A DNA stretch of 64,000 nt from Cladosporium sp. IMV 00045 (GCA_001931905.2 MSJI02000840.1:18375-82374); one strand, 5' to 3'. Counted from the stretch's first letter, positions 31,074-43,398 are shown. Numbers and translations: made by a program. The notes: generated by a model from the sequence alone, not told the origin.

Positions 31074-32597
31074 TCAAGCATCCTTTTGCAAGACGTCTCT
31101 CGAGGGAAGAATCTTCGCAGCAGCCATGCGGTCAAACCCCATGAAATGGCCCTCGCACATGGAAAATTCCTCCGTGAAGCCGACGGAGCGAATCTTGTCC
31201 AGCGACAGCGCCCGGTCTCGGCAGAGGTACTCGAATCCGAGTCGCATGAATACCCATGCCTCGGGAGAGATTACACGCTCGCGAAGACCGTACTCCGAGC
31301 ACATGCGCTTGTAGTCGTCTTGGTGTTCTTGCCACCACTTGTCCGCTGCGAACATGGCTGTTGCGTCGATCATTAGCGACTGCTAGATTTCGAATGCTGA
31401 GGGACGCTCGTTCGGAACTCACTCTCAGCGTGAGGCTCTTTGGGCGGGACGCCTTTGAGCCCAAAATAGCTGACCATGGCTGGCCATCGCTCCACCCGGG
31501 AAACGGGCGTTGCGTAGTCGGCGATGTTGAAGGCTTCTCCGCTCGCTTCCGCCTGTCTGACTACAGACAGATAGATATCTGATCTGGCGATAATGTCGTG
31601 AGAAGAATCGGTGTTGGTGTGACGGTATTTTGGCTCCGTCCCAATGTAAGGAATCTCGGCGCCTGGGCCGTTGACGTAGCGCCAGAGAGCGAGGAAGAGG
31701 CCAACAGGTTCCAGGAAGCTCATAGTCGTTTCTCCTGGGGTGAAACCTACGAAGCCGAGGGTTATCAAACGAGTCTCGAACGGGTCTCTCTCTGCGGTGA
31801 CTTACCAACGATGGCGTCTGGACGGACCTCGCACCAGTTCCAAGCTTTGCCTTTCTGTGCTTCTTTTACAACGTCCACCTGCCCGTAGTAGAAAATTTCA
31901 TCCCCGTGGGGTGAAGGGATGCGAGGCTGAGACTCTTTCAGAGGCGGGTTGACGTCGATCTTATCTTGGTGACCAAAGACGGCGACGCCGTAGTTCTGAG
32001 ATCAGTACATCTTGTCAGCCAGTCGCATTGATGCGCAACAGTTACCAATGAGATCCCACTTCCAACCGGACTTGATCAGCAGCTCGATTCAGACTGCCTC
32101 GTGGACTCACATTAGTACCAGTCTGAAGCACGAGGAACTTGAGGCTCTTGCAAAGCTGATCGGTCGCCTGCACCGCATTGCCAGTCATGTGGACGTTGAC
32201 CTCCCTGATCCCCATGACGTTCTCAGAATACGCGGTGACGTTGGAGTACGCTGTGCATGTCGAAGCGATTGTCAGCCGGATCATACAATCGCGACGATTC
32301 CATGTTCTCATACGACTGACCACAGTAGTACATATGCGTCACCTCTTCGAGCCTCGGAACAGTTGCTTTGAGCTGGTCGATGACGGACGACAGATCGCCA
32401 CGCAGGTTGATTCCCGAGTAGAATTCGAGGCGCGGGTCTTCGATTGGCAGCTGGCTGTTTTCCACATCCATGACCCTGTTCGTCAAGCCGATGATGCGGG
32501 AGAAGGTCATGGCCGTGGGATAGCTCAAGAGGTTTTTCGTCAACGCCCATCCAGATATGCCACTTGCGCCGAAGACCAGAGCCACATTGTTCTCCAT
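31074..32597 (-). CDS. PRISE-type NAD(P)H-dependent reductase (SDR)
   Basis: An extended short-chain dehydrogenase of the PRISE-like group (progesterone 5-beta-reductase/iridoid synthase relatives), enzymes that reduce activated C=C bonds. Five exons fit in phase: 32597-32321, 32250-32111, 31995-31806, 31746-31423, 31357-31074, giving 404 aa. The N-terminal nucleotide motif is VALVFGASGISGWALTKNL. Other group features are LEEVTHMYYCAYSNV, LKFLVLQTGTNNYGVAVFGH, ENPRIPSPHGDE-like PRIPSPHGDEIFYYGQ with the active-site Tyr pair, WCEVRPDAIVGFTPG and the C-terminal KIRSVGFTEEF. In fungi such enzymes occur singly or in secondary-metabolite clusters. The adjacent MFS gene is only suggestive; no synthase is nearby. 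Confidence 0.85.
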
Positions 32598-33655
32598 GCT
32601 GATATGTCAGTTTTGTTGTCGTATGGCGACCGTTTGGGATACTCTTCGGGTACGTTGGTTGTTGCACCTGACTTCTGATATATGTGCAAAAGCATACAGT
32701 AAGTCCCAGGCAGGCTCCATCTAGCTTATGATAGATATACAGTATCAGCCACGGCTAATTGCAGCTCCGTAGCAGCAGTAGTATCGAGAACGCCTGTCGA
32801 GCTTTGTCAGAATCCATGAAGACACGCCTTAGTGTATTGAGTCTCCACGTCGCTACTCCATTTCTGGAGCCTTTAGCGATACGCATTAGGCGCCAAGACA
32901 GCAGCGCAAGGAAATATCCCAGTAGTAAAGTCTTGGAGCTGAAAACAGTGACAACCATTTGCGGTCGGATTCGAAGGGGCGAGAGGGGATAAGGTGCACT
33001 AATGCTGGTGGGCGTTGAGGCTGTGGTCTTGGGGAGGCTGTACGGAGGAGTTTCTGCGTGAAGTCGATAGCAGTAGTCCATAACAGTGCAGTAGTTCGAA
33101 TGAATCGTTATCGATGAGTGCCACCTCACAATCCAACAAAGTTCAATGGCGCGCATGCTTTTTCTATACTACTTGACCCTCCACAACTTTGCTTTGATGT
33201 ACGGAAAGGTATGTTTGCTTGTGGTCTCTCGTAGTCTACGAAACATTGTGGCCGCTATCTCGCCTTGTCGACATTGGTCTCGGAGCTCATCGTGGCTGCA
33301 CCACGCCATTAAGGTAAGCTCAAGGGCGAGTTATTGGAGAGCCTTGTTCGCTCGATCATCGTGTCGCCCTATAGTGCGGTATCTGATGACTAGAATCGGC
33401 CGTACTGGACAAGTGTGGGCTAGCAAGAAGGCTAGGCCTAGCAGCTGCGCTCTCTATAGTCTTGAGAAAGAATGGCACGTCTAGTCCTAGTTGAGGAAAA
33501 GGCGATACGTAGAAAGGGAGGGAGCCGAGAAAGACGGCTGGTTCGTAACTCGACTTGCCATCTTGCACGAGCCGTTTGTGAGAAGCTGAAGTAGCAGTGC
33601 CAGTCGTCCCAGTTTACCCGGCGGTGGATGCGCAGTATGTGATTCCTCGGAGCCC
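32598..33655. other. 1.1-kb intergenic region, no gene seen
   Basis: Contains the promoter of the PRISE-like gene and the 3' region of the MFS gene. A 133-codon minus-strand frame at 32755-33156 has a hydrophobic patch but no family resemblance, and I do not call it. Confidence 0.4.
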
Positions 33656-35231
33656 CTAGGAGCAGCCATCTCCAGTATTCCGTATGACCGCAAGCCACGC
33701 CGCAAGCATCAAAGATGAGAACCCAAGCGTGACTTGGATCAAGTACTGGATTCCTAATCTCGTGGCGAGTATCCCAACAGCAAGCGGAGCGACAGCCGCA
33801 CCAACCTGGCCCATGGCTATCAGAAATGCGATGATGACACCACGTTGTTGTATATCAAAGTGCGGGGCCAGCAAGACGATACCCGAAGGAAACAGAGGGG
33901 CGAGGAAGAAGCCACATCCTCCGATCAAGACCAGGGTCGTTCCGATGTTGCTCACAAAGATAAGCCATAGCTGCAGTATCATAGTGCTGATACAATACAT
34001 CACCACAGCGAGGGGGACGCCGAGATACTCGGTAAGGAATCCCAGGGAATATCGACCGACAGCCATGCCAATCCAGAAGACCGAGGAAGCAATAGCAGCT
34101 GCTGCTGGTGCGACTGATGAATGACGAGCGGTAAACGTGACAATCCAATCGGTGTAGCAAGCTGCGCTGAGATTAGTACAATAGCCGCATTGCATCAACC
34201 GTGATTGAAACTAACCTTCAACACACTGGTAAAAGAAGTAGAATAAGCTCATAATCCACACACTACGCTGGGAAAGCGTGCTTCTGAGTGATCTCAATTC
34301 GCTCGCTTCGTCTCCGGACTGACCGACCATACGCGCATCGCGGCGGAATGCCAGCCCCTGCATCAGCAGTTCGAAGGACAGGAGTAGACACTTGCGAATG
34401 TTAGTTGCCGCCATAACCATGAAACAGACGGAGCTAGATACAGACTCACGAGAAACCTATAGAATGTAGCCCAGGAAGAGCTTTCCGTGATAGCAGCGGC
34501 GACAAGAGGCCCAAGAACGCAGCCAACAGCAAAGGATCCATGGAGAATGCCTTGAACGACGTTAGCACGCCGCATGCCCCCGGCCCAGGTATTCCAAGCG
34601 GTATCGGTAGCGCCAGTTCCATATCCGAAGAAAGCGAAGCTCGCAAGGACTACAAAAAAGGGAGGGCTGAGGCCGAGTGAGGCAGCTCCGACCAGCCTCA
34701 ATACTGCGGCGGAGACGGCGATCGCACGCCGTCCACCGCGAGACTCGATCGTCTTGACAGTGCCAGTGGCAAACAGGTAGCCAAGCACCCCGGCTGGGAA
34801 GATGAAGGCTACCTCAGCATCAGTGACGTTGTAACGTTCCTCGATCTTGTACAAGGTCAGTGGGTTTTACTCGCGATCTCAAGGCAAGTGTAGATGTACT
34901 TGGGGAAGCAAAGCCTGTGAAAATCAGCGTTGGCCCGTCATGAGGCTGGAAACAAAAACGAGAACTGGGTTTCGCGTACACCAATGGCCGCCATAGCAAA
35001 CCCGCTCACGAAGAAGTTGACCGATGTGGCGATGAGCTTTGTATAGAAATCGCAATTGCGTGAGGCAGAGAGCCGAGACCCAATGTTTTCGGTCGCCTCA
35101 GTGGAAGGTGTAGCATCGCTGTGTTCGGAAACATCATCCTCGTACGGGCGACTAGATCCTATCAAGGACTGATATTCATCTGATTGACTGTTCAAGCCGC
35201 CGATGGTCGAGGAAGGGGCCTTGAACGTCAT
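33656..35231 (-). CDS. MFS transporter with a 15-nt microexon
   Basis: A major facilitator superfamily permease of 447 aa at a cellular membrane. Exons: 35231-34980, 34914-34900, 34845-34450, 34390-34216, 34161-33656; every junction keeps phase. The second exon is only 15 nt (ALLPQ) and links TM1 (FFVSGFAMAAIG) to IEERYNVTDAEVAFIF. The cytosolic N-terminus is acidic and disordered. Twelve helices are plausible, with motifs such as ESRGGRRAIAVSAAVLRLVG in loop 2-3 (the MFS signature position) and YFFYQCVEACYTDWIVTF in TM7. The layout resembles the fungal family of the Bsc6-type putative transporters. Substrate unknown. The start at 35231 precedes a typical fungal leader; the upstream in-frame region (to 35444) is less likely to be coding. 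Confidence 0.85.
34900..34914 (-). other. 15-nt microexon in the MFS gene
   Basis: Flanked on the minus strand by AG (34916-34915) and GT (34899-34898). Joining its neighbours 34980 and 34845 through it keeps phase 0 and yields IGALLPQIEERYN, as expected between TM1 and the following segment. Confidence 0.8.
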
Positions 35232-35711
35232 GCGTGAGATTAATGAAGCAGCGCAAGCCAGCGCAAAGTCTTTCGAGGAATGAGAAACCCAGGATGATGT
35301 TGATGGACTGGATGCGAGTTGAAGTGTTGTGTTGCAAAGAGCGGAAAGGCTGTTTTGAGTTGCTCCGTCATTCCCAGAGCGTTGCGAGCCCGCCTTTCTC
35401 GGGGCGGCGTTGCCGTATTTGGCGAGAATGAGAAATTCCAACACGAAAGAGGCACTAACCCCTGCGATTGCATGGCACGAAGCTACTGGTCGTGTAGCAG
35501 ACCAGTAATAGTGTACAGTGTAAAGGTTGCAAGTACAGATATCGAAATCGAGCGGCCGAAATCTCTTGACTAAACCCGGCCAGGCAAAAGAAAAGAACGG
35601 GAGTATTGAAGAAAGGAAGAACTGGTGACTTCCATTCTGTATATGATGAAAATATGCGAGATCATCAATCTAACAAAGCATGCGTCAATGCCAACGCACC
35701 GCCAAACTCGC
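35232..35711. other. Intergenic, head of MFS / tail of Sec9
   Basis: No gene seen. It holds the MFS promoter and the 3' UTR of the t-SNARE gene. Confidence 0.4.
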
Positions 35712-37184
35712 CTACTTGAACCGCTGCTGCATCCTGTGCCTGTTTCTCGTGACTTGCTCATCAGCCGTGTCCGCCTTTCCAGAAATGCGGTCGAGCTGAG
35801 CGTTCTGGCTTCCGATAACGTCTCCAATGACTTTGCTGGCCATGTTGACCCGCTTGACGGTGTGGAGGGATCTCGCACTGGGGGAAAGTTAGTCAGTAAC
35901 CGTGATCACGACAATGTCCAATGTGGTACGTCTCGAAACTTACAGATTCTGCTCGATCTCATCTTCGTCCCGATCGTCGTCACTGTCCGCTTCGAATTGG
36001 AATTTGGAGCGCTCGAGCAAGCTCGCCTTTTGCGCGTGCGCTCTGCTGTTCATCTCCTTCTCGCTTTGTTGGATACGTTGGTTATCGGCGTATTTGTGGC
36101 TGCGGGTGATCTCCTCGATCGCGCGATTCTGGTGATGACGCTCCATTTCAAGCTCGTGCTCCTTCGCAAGGCGCTTCTCACGGTTGGTTCCTCGTTGGCC
36201 CTTGACGGGGAGAAACATGGTGCTGTTGGCCACGCTGTCGAGGACCCTGATGTCTCTGTCGGCCTTCTTCGCGGCGACGTTGGATTGGTCGAGGTTGCGC
36301 TCGGCGTTGTAGAGACTCTCACCCTGGCGACCCAGGTTGCCGATGATGCCCGTGGCGAGCTGGTCGAGGTTGTCGGCGGTGCCGACAAGGCCTCTTGTGG
36401 TCGCCACGTCTTGCTTCTTGATCATGCCGATTTCTTGCTTTGCGGCGTCGACGTCTTGATCTTCTTGCTCTTGCTCGCTCAGACCTGGACCGTAGCCGCC
36501 GGGCATCTCTGTAGATTCGAACCCGCCGCCAAAGCCGCTGCTGGCATTTCCGTAGCTCGTGTCCTGGCTTTGCTGTTGAGGTGGTGGCTGCTGTTGCTGC
36601 ACCCTCTTTGCAGCATCTCCGAACAGCTCATTTCTGCCAGCGTCTGTGCCCATGGTCTCCTGACTGTTGCTTCTTCCCAGACCGCCGTAGCCTCCAGCAC
36701 CGCGCCCAGAGCTCGAAGCTCCGCCGTAAGGGTTCTCGCCGTATCCCCCACCCTGGCCGTAGCTCGATTGTCCATATCCCCCATTTTGTGGAGCCCTGGG
36801 TGCTCCGCCGCCGTAGCCTCCGGGAGGCACCGGGCTCTTGTCTCTGGGGTGTTGACCAGGCCCAGAGTAACTGGGGGGAGGGCCACCAGCATCACCGCCG
36901 TTCAGAGAGAGATTGCCGAATGAATTCGTGGGAGGCTGGGAGAGGTTGCTGGGTTGGCGTGAAGGCTGGCTTGGTGCTGCATAGGGATCGTTGTAGTTGT
37001 TCTGGTTCGCGTATGGGTTTGAGCCGCCGGCCTTTGCGGGCGGGGCAGCGTAAGGGTTCGCGGAAGAGGGCGCAGGGGACGAAGGCTTGCTGGAGGTCGA
37101 GGACTTGCTGCGACTCCCGAACAAGGAGCGTTTCTGGCTATCGAGATCCTCTCCCTTGTCCTTCTTGCCGAGCCAGGAAGGCAT
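35712..37184 (-). CDS. sec9: Sec9-type SNAP-25 family t-SNARE
   Basis: Plasma-membrane Qb,Qc-SNARE that pairs with syntaxin (Sso) and synaptobrevin (Snc) to fuse secretory vesicles. Two exons, 37184-35944 and 35877-35712, give 468 aa. The N-terminal ~230 residues are a Ser-, Asn-Pro-Tyr- and Gly-rich disordered extension, as in fungal Sec9. The first SNARE motif lies around DAAKQEIGMIKKQDVATTRG, including TADNLDQLATGIIGNLGRQG with the ionic-layer Gln. The second, KVIGDVIGSQNAQLDRISGK, lies in the small last exon and ends RMQQRFK. The absence of a membrane anchor is normal for the family. The promoter side faces the U2AF gene's 3' end. Confidence 0.92.
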
Positions 37185-37771
37185 GGTGGATGGTGGGATG
37201 TTTGTGTGGTCGGTGACGAAGATTGGAGAAAGCGCTTGACTGGAAGAAAGTGGTATCGCTGAGATCGAGCAGTAGAAGGCGAATACAAGTGGAGATCAGC
37301 AGCAAGGTATGTGAAGTAATTTGAGGGTTGACAGTTCAGGAGAATGGTGAGACGACGCTGTGAATTAGTCCAGAAGGCAGCGGCTCCAAATAGACGACGA
37401 CGCAGCGCCAGTGGCGGAGCCGAGCTGACCCTGAATATGATCTGATGCGCCCCGCATTCAGGCACTCGCTGCAACGACAGTGACTGGACTTCAGGCAACA
37501 AAGAAATATCGAAGAGACATTCAATATCGGCAATAAAATCATGAACAAGATTACATAAATCATGATCGACTCGAAATCGGGAAGTATGTTCAATGCCACA
37601 TTGTTCGCTCGCATTTTCTATGATACACAAGACTACACACACATTCTTCACTTCATCCTGCAGGCGTCGTCAGGCGCCCGATGATCTCAAACATCTCTCT
37701 GTTCGCGCCAAGTCAACAAGACACAGCCTCGCGTCGTCTGCCTGTACCCTGTTCATCGCTTGTCTCTCAAT
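37185..37771. other. Intergenic, Sec9 promoter
   Basis: Between the Sec9 start and the U2AF stop. Minus-strand frames here (e.g. 36902-37651) are extensions through the 5' UTR and the shadow of Sec9. Confidence 0.45.
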
Positions 37772-39504
37772 CTACCAGGCATTGATATCGAAATACTCCT
37801 CGCCGAAGAACGTCACGACAACCGTGCGGTCGGCAAACTTCCTACCAGCAAGTGCAGCAAGCGCCTTCTGCGCCGAAGCTGGGTCTTCGTATTTGACGTA
37901 GATCTTGCCGATGCCAGGAGACTGTCTGGAGCCGGTGGGGCGTGGCATCTTGGTTTCGAGAACTTTGCCATATTTGGCGCACTCGTCTTTGACGTCGTCG
38001 AGGATTTCTGGAAAATGGTCAGTTGGTTGGATTCGAGAGAGCGGTGGTGACTGTTCTTACCCTCCGATTCGTCCGTGTCCATCAGTTCATCCGGCGTGAT
38101 CATGTTCATCAGGCACAACACTCTGCCAGCCTCGGCGTCTGCCTTGGCCTGGGTGCCCGCCATCAGACTCATCGCGTTGACACTCATCTCTCCGCTCACT
38201 TGCTGGATACCAATACTCGCGCGCTTGACCTTCAGGGCGGCGTCTCCGAGTTCCATCCCGTTCAAACTCTCCACCGCCGCATCCGTGACGCTTGAATCCA
38301 TGTACTCGCAGAAGGCAATTCCTCTGCTCTGTTCGGAGGCGGTGTCTTTGACCAAAACGAAGGACTTCAGCTCGCCGAAAGACTGAAGGAGCTCTTGCAT
38401 CTGTTCATCGTTGAGGTAGATTGGGATGTTCGTGATGCTGATCTTGTTCTGCGTGTCCGGAACGACGGTAGAGAGCACGCCAGCCTCATGCTGAGTTTCA
38501 TCAGTCACGGTCGGCACAATGTAGTCCTTCGGTCTGCCGATTTGAAGGCCCTTCGGTGTGCCGTTTGACTCGCCATTGCTCGTGTCCATGCCTTCGGGCT
38601 CCATACTGATGCCATCCAAGGCCATGGCGTTGGTAGCATCCTCTGAAGTCTTGAACTCCAACAACGCATAGCCTTGAGAATTGTTGACCTGGGCGGAGAC
38701 GCAAGGATCGTTGCCCTTGGTGACGTTGAGGCCATTGAGCTGCAGGTTGAAGAAGGCAGTGACACTCTCGTCGGTGGCAGAAGCAGGCAGATTGTGGGCG
38801 AACAGGCGTTTCGATTGGCGGGCGGTAGACGGCTTGAGAGCATTGGTGCTGGCCTGATTGCCAGGCTGGTTCATAAACGCCTGCAACTTGGACGGATCCA
38901 TCGCTTGCTGTCTGGGAGCACCTGGCAGGGGGAACATACCCGACAGCTTAGCTTGCTCGGCTGTCACATTCTCATATCCGGGCGGCTTGATGTCCCACTG
39001 ATTCAACCTGCGCTTGCGAACAAGCACGGATGGAACGTCAGTAAGATCAGGTGTGGGCTCTTTGGGCTTGCGCGGAGGAGGCGATGCGCTCTTAACGCGC
39101 GACTGGCGTTCCATTTGGCGCATGTCATCGTTATCGCGAGCTCTGTCTTCACCTCTGTGATCACGGTCACGGTCTGCACGCCTGTCATCACGTCGGCCTC
39201 CCCTGCGGTCGTCGAACAAGTCCCTGTCGCGGCGGTTGTCGCGTCTGCGGTCTCCGTCGTCTCTTCTCGCGTCCCTTCTCGCAGCACCGCGGTCCCAATC
39301 CCTGTCACGCCTGTCCCTTCCTCCTTGGTATCTGTCTTCGCGCTCCCGCTCTCTGTAGTCTCGGCTCGAGGAGTACGAGTCTACATCTCCAAATTCCCTG
39401 CGGCCTCCTCCGCCGCGAGGTGAGCGCGAACGTCTGCGCCTGTCTCCTCCATCACGGTCGCGTCGGCGGTCATCGCGGGAAGACTGCATCCGGCGGTCAG
39501 ACAT
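37772..39504 (-). CDS. U2AF large subunit (splicing factor U2AF65 family)
   Basis: Nuclear splicing factor that binds the polypyrimidine tract and recruits U2 snRNP. Exons 39504-38061 and 38007-37772 give 559 aa. The first 150 residues form an Arg/Asp/Ser-rich RS-like region. The U2AF ligand motif (LNQWDIKPPGYENV) follows, then three RNA-recognition motifs: RRM1 from RLFAHNLPASATDESVTAFF, RRM2 from ISITNIPIYLNDEQMQELL with RGIAFCEYMDSSV, and the atypical C-terminal UHM (VLCLMNMITPDELMDTDE ... RTVVVTFFGEEYFDINAW) that contacts SF1. The intron sits in the UHM. The start at 39504 was chosen over 39642 because the family begins with the RS-like part. Confidence 0.95.
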
Positions 39505-40601
39505 TGTGATCTGATCTTGCGGATGTGTCGTGGTGTGTGTGCGAACTCTTACGGAGTGTTCTGAGAGGATCTTTGGGTGGTTCGAGTATGTCTGGTGAAC
39601 CTGGAAGAATGAGCCCGTCGTGTGAGAACGCCCAAGTTCCAAGTCGCGTCAATCGCTGACTGGGACGCAGTTCAGGGCTGTGAGGAGAGGCAAAGATGGC
39701 GGAAGGGTAATGTGGTTTGGCGGCTGTTCACAGACGTCCGTTACATGCGTATGGACCTCTAGCAACAAGAACTTGAGAAGCTGGAGGACTCGGGTCCACT
39801 TCGGCGCGAGCCGCGGAGCCGCCGACCGCTGACCCCATTGTTAGACTTTGGTGCCTAAGCGAACAACGATGAAGGAAGGTACCATACATCATCGTTCAGA
39901 CCTCGTAACAACTTTTCTGGCCTCAACAATCTTGCACAACGCGGGCCACAAGAGCGGCTTGCGAGCATGTCGCTAGTCCAATGACTCCACGAACCATCAC
40001 TGCGCTGACATAGAACTTGCGAGCCCGTAGATTGACGTCCTGAACCAGAGTCACAGCTGGAATCGGATCATCCATTCGACGGATCACCCTTGTTGCTCAT
40101 GTGGCGGCCATGAGACTACGCAAACTCAACCAGAGCGGAACTCTCTTGTAAGCAAGATGAATCCGCCATTGGATGTGCTTTCGTGGTCTCGTTCAACCTG
40201 CAAAGAGCGCTCGCTTCTGCCGGCTTAGTACTAGCCGAAGATATTCGGTTCAACCACATGCATGCTCGCCCGATACCCTTTGCAATGACACGGAAGAGGC
40301 TAACATCCAAGGCAAATTTCTTGTGCCCTCTCCTCTCATCGACTTGTTTGTTGCACGTCACTCGTCGATGCCCTTCAAACTTGCTTTCGTCTAGCAAACC
40401 CCGCAAAGCCAAGTGAGATCGCCTACGGAAAAATAGCCCTCTTGCACTTTACTTCATGTGGAGCCGTAAACATGGCCTCTGGTATGATCGGTCCTCGGGT
40501 AAATGATGCGCGGAAACCAGCTTGGCTCTGGTATATCAATAAAGAGGAAATGCTCCTTCGTACGGCCAGTCAGAGATCAGCAGCCTCAACTTACTTTTAC
40601 A
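39505..40601. other. 1.1-kb intergenic region, no gene seen
   Basis: Divergent promoter region of U2AF (minus) and GH43 (plus). Frames below 100 codons without motifs. Confidence 0.45.
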
Positions 40602-42140
40602 ATGCTGTCTGTGAAAACGGCCCTTGTCGGGCTTCTTGTCAGTTCTTTTGCGTCTGCCAAATGGATTGTTCCAGCTGGCAGATGGCGTGACACGGACGGT
40701 GGAATCATAAATGCCCATGCTGGTAGCGTTACTTGGGACCACATCACTGGAAAGTACTTCTGGTTTGGTGAATACAAAACCGAAGAGCAAGAGGAAGGAG
40801 GTGGCGTTACCGTGTACAGTTCGGACGACCTTGGAACCTGGCAGTACCATGGACTTGCATTGGGTAGGTATTGTGAAGCCATAAAGTATTCTACTATCCA
40901 CTAACAATTCCATGCAGCTCCCGAGGAAGGCCATCCTTATATCTCATCTGATATGATCATCCAACGACCGAAGGTTGTCTACTCCGAAGTTGAGCAACAA
41001 TACCACATGTGGTGGCATGCCGACAATGCAACCTATGGTCTGCTGCTCCAAGGCCTAGCTACATCGCCCAACATCACCGGGCCATACAGCTTTGTCGACG
41101 CCACCGCACCCCTGGGCAACTGGTCTCAGGACTTCGGAATGTTCACCGATTACAAAGACAATCAAACGTACGCCTTGTACTCAAACGGAGATAGTGTCGA
41201 AGGCCGCGACGTGTACATCAGCTCTTTCAACGATGAACTCACCGAAATTGACTCTGTGGTTCACCGCTTCAACAAGTACGACCTCGAGGCTCCGACGATC
41301 ATCCAGACAGACAAGAGTTACTACGCCCTCATGAGCCACAAGACGGGCTACCGACCCAACAACGTGGTCGCATTCCGCTCCGATTCCCTCTCTGGACCCT
41401 GGTCCCAACCCTTCATGATCGCAGATCCTTACACTCGCACCTACAACTCGCAGTCAGGCTTCTCGCTCCGTATCGTAGGAACCGAGAAGACCACGTATCT
41501 CTACCTCGGCGATCAGTGGGATCTGCGCTCCGTCTGGGACAGTCGATACATCTGGCTTCCCTTGACAGTCGACGATGAGAACAACGCCGTTTCGCTAGAC
41601 TGGCACGACGTCTATGACCTTGACGTCAAAACGGGCGTCGTCACATCTGTAAACGGTACCACATACGCCGCTTGCGACGCCTCGGTCTCTGGCTCGGCCT
41701 GGAAGCAAGAGGCCAACTTCGCCACCGGCGGACGAATCGTGACAGGCATCTCAGGCAACGACAGCACGGTGACCTTCTCCGGCGTCCAAGGCAGCGGCAA
41801 AAAGCAGTGGGTTTCTTTCTATTACCAAAACACAGACGACTTTGGTTTTGGAGACCAGCCGGGCGGCACCCCAGATCGCATCGGAGGCACGTGGCAGATC
41901 AGGCGCATCAGCAGCGTGGTGGTCAACGGCAACGTGACCGGCATGCAGACCCTCTACCAGCGCGATACCCACAAGGGAATCATCATGTCCACCCCGCTGG
42001 AATTGGACCTCGCAGACGGTGAGAATGAGATCACGGTTGGTGGGCTGGACAATGGGAACGGGACCAGAGGTGCGGATTTGGATCGCATTGTGGTGTTCCC
42101 CGCCGAGGAGGACTGGAATGCTTCGCCGGAACCCTACTGA
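40602..42140 (+). CDS. Secreted GH43 glycosidase with carbohydrate-binding domain
   Basis: Glycoside hydrolase family 43, probably acting on plant arabino/galactan side chains. Exons 40602-40863 and 40918-42140 give 494 aa. Signal peptide MLSVKTALVGLLVSSFASA. The five-bladed propeller contains the early catalytic Asp in GRWRDTDGGIINAHAGSV, WFGEYKTEE, FTDYKDNQTYALYSNGD and the YDLEAPTIIQTDKSYYALMS segment with the expected acidic residue. The C-terminal ~130 residues (EANFATGGRIVTGISGNDST to the end) form a beta-sandwich carbohydrate-binding module of the CBM35/CBM6 type. The pattern resembles GH43 exo-beta-1,3-galactanase-like enzymes; the exact subfamily needs alignment. Confidence 0.88.
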
Positions 42141-42753
42141 GCAGGAGGTCTGTCCTTGTTGGAATTCTACGACCAACGATGCCGAGTCAGCAAGCTTGAC
42201 ACGCTTTCTTGCTGCAAGCTCGTAGTCACCCGCTCCACGCGAAATGTGCCGTCATCAGCTTTGATCTTCGTAGAAAATAGATGAAACACAACTCAAGTTG
42301 TTGCAAGATATGCCTATGTGGACCGATGTCGACGATTATCCTGCGCATTTGTGCCCTCACCGTTACTACCTCGCCTATCACTTCCTGGCCTCACCATCGC
42401 ATCCAGCTCCGAATTTATACAAGCGGCCTTTGGCATTACTTTTCCACAGCTCCCCTACGACCCTAGAAGTACGCTCACAAGCAAGCCTACTCCGAGAATG
42501 AATATGTTCAATCCAATACCCCAGTACTCCGCTTTCGTCCGATCGTCTTTGTCTCCCCATGTTTGCATCCCTTTTCGGCGTCGACTGGGGCTCAATGCGG
42601 ATGCAGTCTTTGTTCGAAACCCAGCACAATACCATGTGAGCAAGTAGACGAAGAATAATCAATCTCGCCCACTCAATATCTCCCTCAGTCTATCCTCGCC
42701 TTTTGGATAGCACATCACTCACGCAGCAGCCGTCTCAGTGACCCAACGAAACG
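42141..42753. other. Intergenic, no gene seen
   Basis: 3' region of GH43 and promoter of the small secreted protein. CT-rich stretches at about 42660-42720 are typical of fungal promoters. Confidence 0.4.
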
Positions 42754-43398
42754 ATGAAGAACATCCTGACCCTCCTCATCCTCGCCCTCGTGGCCACGCT
42801 GGCCCTCGCCTCCCCAGAGGCCATGGCCGAGCCCGAGCCCGCCAGCACCAACTGGCGCGGCAACAAGGGCAACAGCGACGTAGGCGCTCCTCCAACTTCA
42901 GAGATGTCACTTTTCTGACAAGATACCTGTACTGACAAAACTCGCCTCAATACAGTGGGGCAAAGGAGCCTGCAAAAAGCGCGCGCCCAACGTCCAGGCC
43001 GCCATCGAGCGGTACTGCAGGTGGACTGCGGTGACCAAAGGCTTCGTAAGTTGGCCCCGATTCGCTTCGAGAAACAAGTCGGAAGGCAATGTGCAAGGGA
43101 AGGATGGAAGCAAAGCTGACGCGTTCAAGCTCCTCCCCGGCGGCCGCGGCAACAACGTCGAACGCAACGGCAAAGCGGTCGTGTCCATCAAGGCGAGCTG
43201 CAATCCGCCTCAGTACCTGCCATGGGTAAGTCAGCGTTGGAGAGGGATCGTTCCGCACCACACGGAGAGCTAACGATCGGCCAGGACATCTGCTTCAAGC
43301 AGTTCTACAGCATGTGCGTCTCTGGAAATGGGCGGGGCGAGAACTCGCGCGTGTACGGGCGCAAGAAGTGCCAGAGGTGGAGTATTGTCAACCACTGA
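42754..43398 (+). CDS. Small secreted cysteine-containing protein (141 aa)
   Basis: Four phase-0 exons, 42754-42879, 42956-43045, 43130-43225 and 43285-43398, encode 141 aa. It opens with a clear signal peptide (MKNILTLLILALVATLALAS) and a short acidic propeptide-like stretch (EAMAEPEPAS). The mature part is strongly basic and holds six cysteines (GACKK, RYCRW, KASCN, DICFK, MCVSG, KKCQR), consistent with three disulfides. No homologue is recognised. Size, secretion and even Cys count are those of fungal effectors or antimicrobial-type secreted proteins, but this is inference from form only. The third exon's acceptor (43128-43129) lies close behind its branch site and is the weakest junction. 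Confidence 0.7.

Noticed and set aside
32755..33156. 133-codon minus frame with a hydrophobic patch
   Set aside because: No family, no signal-peptide logic and no splice partner; composition is compatible with chance.
35625..36923. 432-codon plus-strand open frame
   Set aside because: It is antisense to the Sec9 t-SNARE, whose two SNARE motifs and family-like ends are clear. The antisense frame is Leu/Val-rich with no domain and arises from the biased codon use of the Gly/Pro/Gln-rich region.
38674..39423. 249-codon plus-strand open frame
   Set aside because: Antisense of the Arg-rich N-terminus of U2AF. The low-complexity Val/Ser composition is a shadow.
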